Assembly: GCA_946800325.1 (NCBI GenBank)
Contig: OX326960.1
Location: forward strand, 31,711,629 to 31,775,628
Length of the DNA stretch: 64,000 nucleotides
Source: Luzula sylvatica
Taxonomy: Eukaryota; Streptophyta; Magnoliopsida; Poales; Juncaceae
Direction of reading: 5' to 3'
Shown: positions 21,680 through 34,480 of the stretch, piece by piece
Position numbering within the stretch: the stretch's first letter is position 1
How the letters are laid out: each line of letters opens with the position of its first letter
The notes under the pieces: generated by a model
The model's input: only the letters and a program-made list of their open reading frames with translations
The model's database searches: none
What the model was told of the DNA's origin: nothing
Program-made: the position numbers and the translations under genes

Positions 21680-24600
21680 CCCAAGCGAAAGCCATTTCTT
21701 CATCGTATTCATCCCATCTAGAAGGGGTGCAAGGAGTTCTAATTGCAAAATCAAATCCTATTTTCTCTCTAAAATTTTGAAGAAAAAAATCAACAATTAG
21801 CTAGTAATAATTAAATTAGATATTAGATTAAGAGAAGTTTAATTATTTACATTATCTGAGTGGTAATTCTCGTGCCTTCAAGTTTCTTCCTGCAAAAAAA
21901 CACAACCAAATTCATTAAATCTAAAATTAATCCATCTAGAGTACAAAATTACTATTTTACCCATCATATGCTGAGCTGTCGCAAGTGGTACCGACCCAGA
22001 AATTCTCCCCAACCAAATTATACAGATCGGAACAAGACAATGCACTTTCTATCTGCATTTTATCAATATAAAATAAATTATATATTTCTGGTAAATAAAA
22101 TAAATAAATAATTATGTGTATAATAATACCAACCTTATCTAACTTGCCAGAGAGATCAATTAATCGATCTTCAGCATTATTCACATACTTTGTTTTCATC
22201 ATTAAACTCTTCGCTCTATCAAGCGTCCTATCATTTTAAAAAAATCAACAATTTAATTTTAAACACAAAAATGAAAAATTCCCAAAAAAAGAACACAAAT
22301 TTTATCTTATTTTAATTTTTAAATAACCTCTCATAATTTGGATAATATCGAACCACTTTAGCTTGTCCGAGAATCATGGGCGTATGCGACCCAAATCCAG
22401 CATTAAACTCCTCACTAAATCAGAGAATAAATTCATTAAAACAATATCCTTTTCACGATTTCAATAAACCACAAGGTCTATTCCGCAAAAAAGCCCTTAC
22501 CTCAATTTATTAATCCAAACAACGGGATCGCAGGGCTCGGAAACTTGTCTCCATTTGGCAGCCACTGAATAAACATCTTTCCAAGGGAGGGAATGGAGAG
22601 AAACGCCTCTCTCCTCCACCGAAGAGTAAATGGACGAGGATGCCGAAGAAGAAGAAGTGCTGCTGCCACCTGGCGCGCTGCTGGTGCTGCAAGTGGGCCC
22701 GCCTCGGTTATGACTGGCCAGAGATAGTTTGTCCCTCTTTTTTATCGGCTTCCCGTTCTTCTTTGCATTACGAAGGACTCTACAGTGCTTCGATACTTTT
22801 TGTGCTATTTCTATGGCTGCTAATCCCGCCATTCTATACTGTTAAACCAAAAAAAAGAGAATTAAATCAGACATATTTACATATTTAATCATCCAAAAAC
22901 AAAATATTATCTTATTTACCCAAGTTAACAATTTGGATATTTTTGATATATTGTAAGTTTTAAAAGGGTAAATAAGATATATTGGATTTTGAGAGGGGTA
23001 AATACGAAAACCCCCCATTAAATTATGAAGGCGGAATTTTGCGTATATAACCCTGAAAAAATTGGAAATTTCAATACCTGGCGTTTGTTATGGAGGAAAC
23101 CAGGACAGTAATACTGGATTCGTTTTCCAATCAAATCGGCCAGATGAAGAAGCGAAAGTTGGTGTTTTGTGAATTTGAATTCTTGTTTGTTAATTCGTCC
23201 AGATTTTAATGAGATTCTTAAAGGAGGTTGTCGGTACACCTTTTCGCACACGTATTTTGGGTGCAGCCTTTTACACCAATATTCCTGAAATATTAAAAAA
23301 AATAATCATCATTATTATACTGTTTTTAATTGTAATATTCTATTGAATGGATATAATTTACCTTGAAGAGGGGGTCGATGTCATTGTCTATGTTGAATTG
23401 AGAGAATTCGAAGTTTATTTTTGAAGCAGTATATAGAGCAAGTTCTTTCTGCATATTATATAAATATTTATATAGTTTGTTAAGGCAAAATTTAATAAAT
23501 TTATTTACCTGATAAAAGGCCAAACATTGGAGAACAAACTTATCAACAGAATCGAGCTCTAGATCTAACACAGCATCATAATCTTTAGTCTATAAAAAAA
23601 AGGATAATAAATTCAATAAGAAATGAAATAAAGAAAATATATGATACATTTTATTTGGTATATAGTTAAAAGAAACTTACTGCAGATTTGTATTCACCAA
23701 TAGCATGATAACAAGAAGCACGAAGATATAAACACTCAATATTCGAACTTTCTATATTTAATGCACATGAAAGATCCTTAATTGCAGTCCTGTTTAAATA
23801 TATCCAATTAAATAAACACGAACAAACCAAGAACTTAAAAAATTGGATACAAAATAACAAAAATATCAAAAATAACCTATGTTGTCCTAATCCATGGTAG
23901 AGTAGTCCTCGCAAGTGATAAGCCTTAGGAAACCTAGATAATAATAATATTTAATATTTTTGTCAAAAAACTTAAAGCATCTAAATAATTTATAACTAGA
24001 TTTGGGAAATTAAAATTCGGATATCATGATCCTCAGCGAGTTTTAAAAGGGTACGCATGATATTTTTATTTTTTGAAGGTTAAATATGATATTTTACTTG
24101 TTATCGACTTGAAGAACTTTATCAAGATACTGAAACGCTTTTTCTGAATTGGCCAAGTCAAGATAAAGCTGAGCGAGGTGGGCCCAAGAATCGAGGAAAT
24201 TTTGATCGAGTTTTATTGCGAGTAAATGTTCCACTTCAGCCCTTTGATATTTTCCAATTGCAGATAAGGACAATCCCTGTGTTTCATGAAATCTCGTTAA
24301 TATCAAATTTACCCTCCTGATAAAAATAAGATATTTTTAAATGTACCAAGTAGGTGTGGGCAGAACTGTTCTTCTTATCGCGTTTAACACATGAAGATAA
24401 ATCCTCCACTGCTGAGTTATAATCCTTGAATTTGAAATTCACTATCCCTGTGAAAATATATAAGGAAAGTATATTAGAGGGTCTTTCTTGTAATTATCAA
24501 TAACGTAGGGGCTTTTCTGCAAAATCAGGTACCTCGTTCATGTAAAACATCAGGAGAATTCGGCTCGTATATGAGTGCTTTAGTCAAGTCCTGAATAGCC

Positions 24601-26135
24601 TGAAAATTAAAAAAAAAAATGTACAAAAAGGGACCTTTTTGCGATTTGTTGAAAATTAGAGGGGTGTTGTTGCAAATTTACCTCGTTAAATTCTCCTAGA
24701 GCAGCACGAGCCTGACCACGCCTTTTCCATGCCTCTCCTGCAGAAGGATTTGCATCTATAGCCTGCAAATTTCAGAAGGGTAAATTTGATATTTTTGAGT
24801 TTTTAGAAGGGTATGTATGAATTTTCGTTAACCTTAGTAAAATCAGCAATAGCGTTATCTAGCTCTCTTTGAAATGCATAAGCAGTCCCTCTTCCTATTA
24901 ATGCCTCTGGATATATCGGAGTCTCTTTCAATATCTAAATTTTCATCAAAAATATCAAAATTAATTCAAAAAAAGTATTGAATTGAGTTTATACTTTATA
25001 GTAATGAAAAATTCAAAAAGAAGTAAACTTTGGTACAAACCATGTCAAATACTGATATAGCTTGGTTGTAGTTTCCTTCATTCACCTATAAACATGTATT
25101 TAATATAATATGTTTAAAGAATTTTTAAAGAAATAAAAGTAAGTTAATAAATAAAAATTAATTTAATTAACCTGTGCGATGCCTCTAGAGAGTCTCAAAT
25201 CCAAGCTTATAGACTTAGTTTTCGAAGATATATTAGTAACAAATAGTTTTTTATCGAATTTAATGCTATTATCATCATCTGAGCCCTTCTTCTTGATGGT
25301 AATAGTAATTCCTTTCTTCTTCTTCTCTTTCTCTCCAGTTGTAACTTCACTGATCCCTCCATTTACTTCCTTTTCCTTCTTATCTGTCTTCGCAGGAGTA
25401 ATAGGAGCATGAACCCCATTTCCATTTGGCTCTTCGCGAATGACTGTTTTTGTGTCTACGGCTTGGTCTTCTGAGATCACGAGTTTCGTGTGCTCTTTAA
25501 TAGTGGGTGGTTCGGGTTCGGATTCGGGTTCGGGTACTGGAGAGAGTTTGGCACTGGAGACCAATTCCTCCAGTTCGAGTAATTGTTTCAGATCTGTCGA
25601 TTCATTCACGGCAATATCATAGCCGGTTTCCCAAGTATGTACAGCTTCTTCTTTTCTTCCCAAAGAAGACAAAGCATTTCCTGATTATTCATCCATTAAT
25701 ATGTTCAAAACCAGTTCGTGTTTCGAATTGAGAGTGAATTCGGCAAATTAAAGAGAAATTCAAATTGAATCGAACTGACCTTTGAGTATATAAGCTCGAA
25801 GTAGATTCGGATCGAGCTGAAGAGCCTTGTCACAATCCTTGACCACATGCTTATGCAGTTCCAATTGACTGTAACAAAAAGCTCTATTGCTGCAATACAA
25901 TACAAGAACAATAACAAAAACTTAGGTCAACCTCTAACGATTGCGAAGTTGCAAAAACCTAAAAATTAACTAAGATGAAGTAAAAACAAGCAATGAAAAT
26001 TCTACTGAGATCTGATACCAACCAGACGTCTTGAATCGAGCACGACTCGGCGAGCAGCTTGTCAAGTACTCTAATGGCTTTAGACCAGTTGCGGGAGCGA
26101 CAGAGCTGAGCGAGCTCAGCCCTCTCCGTCGTCAT
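21141..26135 (-). CDS. SRFR1: SRFR1, TPR-containing negative regulator of effector-triggered immunity
   Basis: Twenty-two exons: 26135-26023, 25889-25780, 25680-25172, 25085-25041, 24934-24833, 24762-24682, 24599-24533, 24447-24347, 24276-24098, 23933-23877, 23789-23681, 23589-23509, 23448-23362, 23284-23078, 22838-22501, 22414-22328, 22227-22134, 22052-21961, 21889-21851, 21768-21678, 21594-21497 and 21429-21141. All are in frame, encoding 991 aa. The N-terminal TPRs start TERAELAQLCRSRNWSKAIRVLD and include QDVCNRAFCYSQLELHKHVV. A long charged linker in exon 3 (EPESEPEPP, EKEKKKKG) precedes a second TPR block (exons 4-12). The conserved C-terminal half includes SEPCDPVVWINKL, FNAGFGSHTPMILGQAKVVR and a hydrophobic stretch in AVGYTVLLGLLLAANMEL. 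Family knowledge: it forms complexes with EDS1, R proteins and TCPs to restrain immunity. The (CT)n tract at the exon 20 donor is unusual. Confidence 0.95.
21646..21676. repeat. (AG)n tract at the 5' splice site of SRFR1 intron 20
   Basis: On the coding strand this reads GAG|GTCTCTCTCT..., so the dinucleotide run starts at the donor itself. Confidence 0.9.
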
Positions 26136-27003
26136 GAACACTACCAGAACCTAGAAGGACTGCAGTCGAACTTGAGAGGATGAAATGGAGCGACTGGACA
26201 AGAGAGCGCGAGATCAACCGGAGAAGAGATGAGAAGAGAGAAGACCGAGATGTGGAGGGGAGGATTTGGGGTTTTTCTCACTCACATCTTATAATTACTT
26301 CAAATATCAATTTACTTACGATTTTCTACGCAAAGCTGACGTGATCACGTGAATGAACATATGTGCTACTATACTCTATTCGTAAACTAACGTAAGAACT
26401 TAACGTGAGGGACGAAAAACATTTTCCTTTTTACCATTTTGTGCTTCCTATTATAAATATTTGGCCAAACCTGGTTTAAACTACCATATTCTCTTGTTAT
26501 CGTGTACCCCCACACTGTAAAACTGTGATCCAGGTGCATGCGGATATTACAATAAGGGAAGTTTCGGACGAAAAAGTAGTGATTGTGTTCTTACTTCATT
26601 TCTACGGATGCTTTCATAGATATTACTATGCGAAAGGTTTACCGCCGTAGGATCTACAATTTTATATATTTTTAACGGTGGATATTGATTTTACATATTC
26701 CCCACAAAATCACGTCCGTATAATAAATATACGGACCAATGTAAAGCACTGAATCCAAATGACGGCAACTATACGACGAACCTGGTCTTACAAAGATCAT
26801 ACAATGAACCTGTGCTACGTAATTTAATGCTTTCTTGGTCTATACACCGAGAAATATGGACATACGGTCCATTGACTGTTTTGAACCATGGCTATCCAAA
26901 ATTTACAGCATTGACGCTGTTTCTACTCTTGTGTGACGCTGTCTGTGTAATACATTGTGTCGCCCATTGAATTATATACAAGAAATAAATAAATATGAGA
27001 AAC

Positions 27004-27039
<36 letters not shown>

Positions 27040-27311
27040 CTCGATCAAGCTCTTATAAAGCAGCAGTTTTTTAAACATGATGACACAAAATAAAGGATGG
27101 CACAGAATAACACTCAGTCGCACCCAATTACACGAAAAAGAAAAAAAGAAGTCATGAAAAAATCAAAAAGTTTTTTTTTTCTTTTGCGAATAACCATCCT
27201 ATATACAATCATCGCGCGCATCTCGAAGGTCTCCCTTTAGCATTCGCAGTTAACAGTTAGAAGTTTTGTGAAATTATAAAAAGGTGAGATGCGTGCTCTC
27301 CAGTTAGAAGT
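26136..27311. other. Intergenic: SRFR1 promoter and PP2C 3' flank
   Basis: The SRFR1 leader side is GA/CT-rich (about 26160-26280). An (ATA)n microsatellite lies at 27005-27038. No additional ORF or RNA gene is supported. Confidence 0.5.
27005..27038. repeat. (ATA)n microsatellite
   Basis: About 11 uninterrupted ATA units. Confidence 0.95.
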
Positions 27312-29681
27312 TCACTGGTGAGGAACCAAGTTCCACATAGGATCGCCGATTCGGGAGTTATTCGGGTCAGACGAGCGGGATTCGTCCTCGGAATGAGAGA
27401 AGATATCGGCGGGGGTTCTGGTAAAGTCATATCTACTATCTGCGAGACGAGCCTGGCCTGTTCTGTTCAGTGTTTGACGATGGTCCAGATAGATCACGAT
27501 GGCACTTATGTCATCGTGATAATATCTTCGCGTTCCTTTTTTCAAGTTCCTCAAACTTTTGTATCTAACTGCGCGCCTTTTTGCTGCAACCCTTAATGCA
27601 GCTTTTACTAGCGTCTTTGCAATTTCCTGAATATTCGTATACAAATTTAAAATAATTAGAAGGGGGATTCCAAAAAAAATAACTAACTTTTATGGATATT
27701 TTTAAAAAATCTCTCAAATTTTGGATACAAATTAACTTTCTATGGTGTTGGATATTTTTGGACCAAAGTAACTTCTATTTTCAAATTTAATAATTGAAAA
27801 AAAAAAAATTTGGTATATTTTTATTAATTTTAAAATTTTCCAAAAATATTTTTTAATAAATAGCATTTCAAAAAGAATAATAATAATATAATATATTTTT
27901 TCATGATAAACAAAGATCAAATAATAACAAAATAATACAATATATTTTTAACAGCTAGTTTTTATTAAAACATAATACAATATATACATTAACACAATAA
28001 CATGATAAATTAATATATAATTATCATATTAGGTAATATCATATAATAAAACATCATGACAATATTATAAAAATATACATACAAATAGAATGAAAATAAA
28101 AAGCTAGCTGTTAAAAATATACTTTTTACCAATTATCTTTTCGAGATGTTTTTATAATGTAATACCAAAAATGTTTTTTAATTATTGAATATGAAAATAG
28201 ATGGGTATTTTGGTCTAAAAACTATTTAACATCATTCAAAGTTAGTTATAACCCCCTTTTCAACCTAACATAATATCATGTATACCCCTACGAAACATAA
28301 TATCACATAAACCCCTACAGAACATAACAAATATAATGTATGAGAGAGAGAGAGAGAGAGAAACAACATACCGATCTAGGGTTATTAAAGACAATTTTAA
28401 CGGCCTCCTCGTCAGAGAGGTTTTCCCACAATCCATCCGAAGCGAAAATGACAAATTTATCTCGCGGTGTCAATTTACGAACCCTAATTTGCGGCTCGGC
28501 ACTCAGCACGGGTCTGTTCAACACGACATGAGACACGCATTGATGAAACAACGGTTCCTTGTTCAGTTCTGGATTCTTCAAATACACATCCCCAATCGAT
28601 CTCGACACCTTACAAAAAACAAAAAAATTCAAAAAAAAAATGGCAAAATTTGGATTAAATTTGTTAAATTACCTGAATTATGCCTTTAACGCGCCAGGCT
28701 CCACGAGTGTGAAGTACGATTTCGTTATCATCAGGGTGGAGTTTCTTCAATTCGTTTCTGACTTCCTCTCTGCAAACATTATGATCGTTGGATAATGCCT
28801 CGGTGATCATTTTCTTTCCATCTGGACTGCGCAATCCAAGAACGGCTCTTGAATCCCCTAAATTGGCCACGTAAAGAGTGTCCTGAGAGATTGCTCCGAA
28901 TATACAGCACGAGCCCACTGCGGCTATTTTGGGGCGAGTTAACCATGACCCATTTACCATGTGCACGAATTCCTCTTCTGTTGATTTGATGGCTTTTCTT
29001 ATCACCTCTGATGATATCCCTCCTTGCTCTGAAATGAACTCTGTTCAAATCGGAGAAAATAGACGATTTTATTAGTTCAAAATTCCAGGTGAGAATCGTG
29101 TGGGAATTTCAATACCAAGAAATGTCCAAAGATTCCGTGTTTTGAGGTCTGGCGGTGTTGACGAAGCCAAAATCCAAAGAAATTACAAAAAATCCGAATT
29201 GGGATAAAGAAATGAAATTTCCAGATCCAAAATCCAAATTCTATAAACCCATAATTTTTTCTTTTCTTTTCTTTTTTGAAATTCTTTTGAGAAGGCTTGG
29301 TGTCCTTCTTCCAAATTTATTAAACCCATAAAATTAAGAAAAATAAATAATACAATTCGGACCCAGAATTTCCCATCTGAATCAATTAAAACAAGAAGAA
29401 TCAAATCCAAGACGCTTACTATGTAAATAAGGAAAAAGCCGACTAGACACGAATCTAGACGCCTCAGGTCCTCCATGTCCATCATAAACACCAACGAAAG
29501 TCGCATTAGGAGACGTAACCACCTGAGCTTGATCCTCAAATATATGATTCGCTTGAACAACAGCAATCGAGAAATCTCCAGTTGCATGCGGCTTCAGCTC
29601 AGACTGCCACATCAACATATCTCCACCCACCAATCTAACCCCCAAACATTTCTCCAGAGGCCTCACAAAATTTCTCAGCAT
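27312..29681 (-). CDS. Protein phosphatase 2C, clade D (PP2C.D/APD type)
   Basis: Four exons, 29681-29420, 29040-28673, 28608-28372 and 27626-27312, encode 393 aa. Metal-binding and catalytic motifs are intact: FVGVYDGHGGPEASRF (Asp67 region), [54 protein letters not shown] and RYYHDDISAIVIYLD. The clade-D features are the N-terminal GDFSIAVVQANHIFEDQAQV and the C-terminal KRRAVRYKSLRNLKKGTRR. Family knowledge: clade-D PP2Cs dephosphorylate the penultimate Thr of plasma-membrane H+-ATPases and are inhibited by SAUR proteins. Intron 3 (745 nt) holds a palindromic element and a (GA)n tract. The leader contains a 76-bp tandem duplication. Confidence 0.95.
27662..28256. mobile_element. Palindromic MITE-like element in PP2C intron 3
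   Basis: The ends are inverted: left GGGGGATTCC...AATAACTAACTTT, right reverse complement GGGGGTTATAACTAACTTTG. The interior is AT-rich with no ORF. I could not find a convincing target duplication, so the superfamily is unassigned. Confidence 0.6.
28342..28361. repeat. (GA)n tract near the donor of PP2C intron 3
   Basis: The coding strand reads TCG|GTATGTTGTTTCTCTCTC..., about ten CT units beginning 11 nt into the intron. Confidence 0.85.
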
Positions 29682-29694
29682 CTTCTCGCTTCAA

Positions 29695-29835
29695 TTTCCT
29701 CCTCTCAATCTCTCTCTCTCGTCGTCGACAACAGATAAAATTGGGGGGAAATTTAGGATTTTTATGAAGATTTCCTCCTCTCAATCTCTCTCTCGTCGTC
29801 GATTACAGGTAAAATTGGGGAGGAATTTGACAAAT
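29695..29835. repeat. 76-bp tandem duplication in the PP2C leader/promoter
   Basis: tttcctcctctcaatctctc ... tcgtcgtcga ... aaaattgggg occurs at 29695 and again at 29771 with a few substitutions. It lies 14-150 bp upstream of the PP2C start codon. Confidence 0.85.
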
Positions 29836-31209
29836 TTACGAATATTATGAAAGATAGGGAATTGCAAAAAGAAAGCGTAGGGTTTGGGTAATAAAAAGGA
29901 AATGGAATGCAACGAATTATGTATTTAACTGTATAAGTTTTAGTGTGGCGGGTCAAATATTCATTCAGTAGTAACTCGTTACGTAATATATTACGTATGA
30001 GGAGAGTGAGTGGGAATATCTTTATTTTATTCTATATCTGGACTTGCAGTTATGCAGATGAAAGTACAGCAATGCTTCGTAACCATATACACGGAAATGA
30101 AAATCTGGTTTTCTTTTAACTGTGTTGTGAGAAATCTGGAACTAGAAATTCCGTTTTTCTCATTTGTTGGTTATTGATTTCCATGTGTTTATTTAGTACG
30201 GCTTTTTTTTAGGAGTTGATTAACAAAAGAGGTTTTTATTGATATTTCTTGGTTTTTTTTGTTAACTCCATTCTTGTTCAAACTTTAATTAACTGGATAG
30301 TGATGATAGTAGCTAATTTTTGTTTTTAATATTTATCAGATTTTTAGTTGTTGTATTTTTTTCTTGATTAGTTTTATTATTAATAATCATATTTCTATCA
30401 GCTCATACGTAGGAAGTATGTTTGAACAGCGTGTTAAACGAAGTAGCCTAATTAGAGTTTCTTCGCTTCTCCAAATTTGCACACAAATGTCTGATTTTAT
30501 TGTGCTAATAACAGTTTCACGAGTTTTTGTCTTTTTGACGCTACTTGCGTTACTGAGTTATAATATATAAAAAAATGCTTTTGTTTTGATTATTATAAAA
30601 TGTTAAATATTATCAATGAGTTATATCGGCAATTGATAATTAAAATTTATTTCGACCATGACGACTAAATCCAAAATACAGGATAGTGAATGTATATATT
30701 TGTTTTGTTGGTAATAAAAAAAAATTATTTTTGTATTATTTCCGAAAATATCACTAGCAAAATATATTTCGAATGGATGTTGCGTGTATATTAATTTATT
30801 TTTGATATTTTAATATGTATCATTTATAATTACTCAATAAATTTCCGATCTAAATCATATCCAGATTTAAGTAGTCATGTGTTTCGCATCGTTGTAAATT
30901 AACCTAAACTTTTAGATTTCACATAATTTTGTGTAATTTTCTTGTATCATTTGTAATTTTTATGATGACAGTTTATTTGTGAACTTCATTTTATATTCAT
31001 GAAGTTGACTACTATTATGATGCTGCTATTCTATCAATTTGTGCATTAAGTTGGAAAATCATAATCAAGGACTCGACTTTTAAGGTCCATTTGGATTAAG
31101 AAATAAGCATCATCGTCAGTATAACTTCTTATTTCTATATTGTAGGTCCATTGCTAGCTATGTCTCTGTATTTTTTGAAAAACTAATGAAATTATATATA
31201 ATAATATAA
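29836..31209. other. Intergenic upstream of PP2C
   Basis: Remaining PP2C promoter DNA, then AT-rich sequence. No ORF worth calling. The left edge of the Helitron relic may lie within the last few hundred bases. Confidence 0.4.
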
Positions 31210-31776
31210 AATAAAATATACATCGAATATTACTAGCATTTTCAAAATATTAATTTTAATATTCTGTGAAATATATTTGCTTTAGTATTCTTTCTATTTT
31301 TTGCATCCGTATTAGAATAATTCATACATACTTTTCTCGATTTGTATTTATGAAAAGGTACGTTGTCAAAAAATACATATTTATATAATCGACTTCTAAG
31401 TATTATTATTAATATTTTTAAAATTATAATTTTAAGAATCATTTATATTACAAAGTATGTCATGTTTGTGTTTTTTTTCAAACTATTTTAATATTAAACT
31501 TTTCAAAACATAAATAACTTATTAAACTTCTAAACATATATCTAGTTATTTTGAAAGTTGTAAATTTTAAAAAATGATGTTAAATATTTTTTGTATCTTG
31601 TTAGTTTTTAAATTACTTTCGGTATTACATGTGCTATTATGTATGTTTTCATTGTTTTTCTGATCAATAAAAAATATTAATAGTTGATGCTATATAATTA
31701 ATAGTGTGTGATGAGTATATATGTCGTATGATTCATTATTTATATATTTTACATTGTAATAATTATTGTGAACAAT

Positions 31777-32255
31777 TAGGGATGTCAATGGGCCGGGTAG
31801 AAATCCGAACCCGCGGGTACCCGACCCGAACAGGGCGGGTAATATCCGAAAAAAATATCCGCTCAGGGTTCGGGAGAATTTTTTTACCCGCGGGTATACC
31901 CGTTACCCGAACCCGAAAAATACCCGAAAATATCCCATAATAAAAAAAAATTGGATGTTTTATGGATTAATTATTTGTAATATTTGGATTTTTAATGTAT
32001 TTGTACAAGTTGTTTGTTTTATGTATTTAAAATTATTGATAATTTTACGTATTTGTATAATAATTTTTAATTTTTTATTAATAATTTTCGGGTAACGGGT
32101 TCGGGTTCGAGTATATCCGTTACTCGCGGGTTCGGGTTCGGGTATGTTTTTTTACCCGCGGATATTTTTGGTTCGGGTTCGGGTAATACCCGAAAATTCG
32201 GGTTCGGGTATGGGGGAGGCTTACCCGAACCCGACCCGCCCCGTTGACATCCCTA
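31777..32255. mobile_element. hAT-type MITE
   Basis: 479 bp. Left end TAGGGATGTCAATGGGCC, right reverse complement TAGGGATGTCAACGGGGC. The ends are dense in cgggtacccg/gggttcgggt words. Flanks tgaacaat (31769-31776) and tgaacaac (32256-32263) match at 7 of 8 bases. Confidence 0.92.
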
Positions 32256-32520
32256 TGAACAACGATGATATAATATTCCTTGTGTATGTTTCTTTCACAA
32301 AAATGTGGTATGTCTCGGATATTACTAGTTCACCGTGATTATATCTAATATTACATGAATCAATGTGAACGACAATGATAATATTTGTTGTTATGTTTTT
32401 TCTTAAGAATACGATATGTCTCGGATATTATTATACAATGGCCACTATTTGATAAAAAAAACAAGTCATTTACTAAAATGAGATAAAGTAATCATAGAAT
32501 ATATACATAAAGTATATACT

Positions 32521-33028
32521 ATGTTGCGCGGATACTTCAAAAATCAAGCCGTATCATATCGGATACCGATACTTGTCGGATACTCGTCGGATACTTATCG
32601 GATACTTCACGTGGCGTAATCGAATATTTTATTTCAAAATAATAACGAATACTTCTCGGATACTTCTCGGATACTTCCGAATATTTGTCAGATACTTCTA
32701 ACGTATAAACAAATGTACTTGAAAACTAAAATTAAAAATTTGAAATCGAAATCGAAATAAATAAGTAATAGTGTAATACATATATGTAAATAACTAAATG
32801 TAATAAACATTTATTTAAGAAGAAGTTATCTATGTGAAAACAAACTTTTAATATATTTTACGTCAAATACATAATATATAAAAATATTAAATATACAAAT
32901 TATAATTAATAAATACTAAAATATTATATATACTTGCCGTATCGTATCCTATATTTTTTTGAAAATTGCCGTATCTTCTTATCCGTATCGTGTCGGATAC
33001 GATATCCGTATCCGTATCCGTGCAACAT
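32521..33028. mobile_element. hAT-like MITE, ATGTTGC ends
   Basis: About 508 bp. Left end ATGTTGCGCGGATACTTC, right reverse complement ATGTTGCACGGATACGG. Subterminal cggatac/gtatccg arrays. The direct repeat aaagtatata flanks it (32509-32518 and 33029-33038), although two extra bases lie between the left repeat and the left end. The ends are related in form to the element upstream of ASD. Confidence 0.8.
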
Positions 33029-33190
33029 AAAGTATATATGATGAGAATAATATTTTGTAATTTTTTTATTTTTTATTTTGAGACGATAGTGTCATTATGA
33101 TCATAACAAATAATATTACATATTAAAACAAATAACATAATTAGCATACTCGCACTCACTCGCTACGTATTGCGAATATTATCATATTAA

Positions 33191-34229
33191 CTTTAATTAT
33201 ACAAGAAAGTATAATTTGAATTTGAAATCAGTAATCAAGACGATGACTAACTTTATTGATCTATTGTTAGTACAGTAAATTGTACAAGTATAATTTGAAA
33301 TATCAAGGCGATGACTAACTTTATCGGTCTATTGTTAGAATAATGATACCAAAATAGTACAATAACAAATATTTTAAAATATTATTACATGCTAAACTCT
33401 CATCTCTCTTACGACTTTACTTGCAAAATAATCCATATCCATATTCTTCAAATAAAAATAAATATTTTTTAATTGACATAGTACTCGTGATAGCAACTCT
33501 AGTACTTTTTTAGATAATATTGATGGAGATAACTCGTAAGAAAATATATCTAGCACGCGATAGCAACTATCACGAGTGATAATTAGTAAATCTACTATAT
33601 TGATGCAACGACCTTGATAAAATCTAATGAATATTTGTAAGTTTTACTTAATAAGATATATCAGATGAGACGTGAACTTGTAGGTGTTGCTTAAATATTA
33701 TATTTTTGAAACATTCACGCGATAATGTAAGTAACTTATATAAATGGATATACCATGTATGTGCTGATGTGTAATTTTTTAGCACAAAATACTTATCTAA
33801 ACAATGATATTATCTCCCAGTAACAATTTTTTAATTATAATTAAGTAGCTTAGCTATGCTCTCACCTTTTGTTTGAATCTGGCAAAATAAAAAGACTTCT
33901 TCAAATCGACTTTAACATTAAAATGGTCGCAATTCATGGTCTAAGTTTCTCTTAAAAAAATATTAATTTTGAAATTTTAGTTATTTTGAAGGGTATATAA
34001 TATAATATAAAATGGTCAATGTTTACATATTCTAGCTACAAATTTCGTGGAAATTTAGCATTTTACAACTAATAAACGCGCTTCCTTTTACTTATAATAT
34101 ATATCTTTTATTTAATTTTACTTTATTAACATTGACTATGAAAGTATATCTAAGTCGAGATATGTCTTTAACTTAACTGCGAAGTTATATATAAATTTCC
34201 TGCTAATTCATAAATAAGGCCTGAGCTAT
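33191..34229. other. Intergenic, nothing recognised
   Basis: AT-rich. Two near-copies of gatgactaactttat.g.tctattgttag (33241, 33310) form a short direct repeat. No ORF. Confidence 0.4.
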
Positions 34230-34238
34230 ATAAATATA

Positions 34239-34471
34239 GGGAGCTTCTATCATAGACCTATTTTCTTATCATGGACCTTTTTTCAAAAATTTATTTTAAG
34301 AATTTTAACTATTTATTAATGAATTATACAAAATTTATGTTTTGGATAGTATTAAATGATAAATATACACTAGAATCTTACACAAAAAATTATTATTTAA
34401 CAAATATTCGAAATATTTTTTTTTTTTAAATGGGTCCATGATAAGAAAATGGGTCTATCATAGAACTCCCC
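34239..34471. mobile_element. Mutator-type MITE, 233 bp
   Basis: TIRs of about 40 bp: left GGGAGCTTCTATCATAGACC, right reverse complement GGGGAGTTCTATGATAGACC, each followed by an almost identical tattttcttatcatggacc. A perfect 9-bp TSD, ataaatata, sits at 34230-34238 and 34472-34480. Confidence 0.92.
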
Positions 34472-34480
34472 ATAAATATA

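Larger units (their letters stand above)
31210..33190 (+). mobile_element. Decayed Helitron-family copy, interrupted by two hAT MITEs
   Basis: Segments outside the two hAT inserts resemble the Helitron near 62.6-63.55 kb. Shared phrases include ttcatacatact, gtatgattc and caatgatataatatt. The right edge has a degenerate hairpin, ctcgctacgtattgcga (about 33160-33177), matching ctcgccgcgtagcgcga at 63521. The terminal CTAG has decayed. The left limit is uncertain. Confidence 0.6.

Noticed and set aside
33918..33963. Possible 3' fragment of the SINE (atggtctaagtttctcttaaaaaaa)
   Set aside because: Only about 25 loosely matching bases next to an A run. Could be chance.
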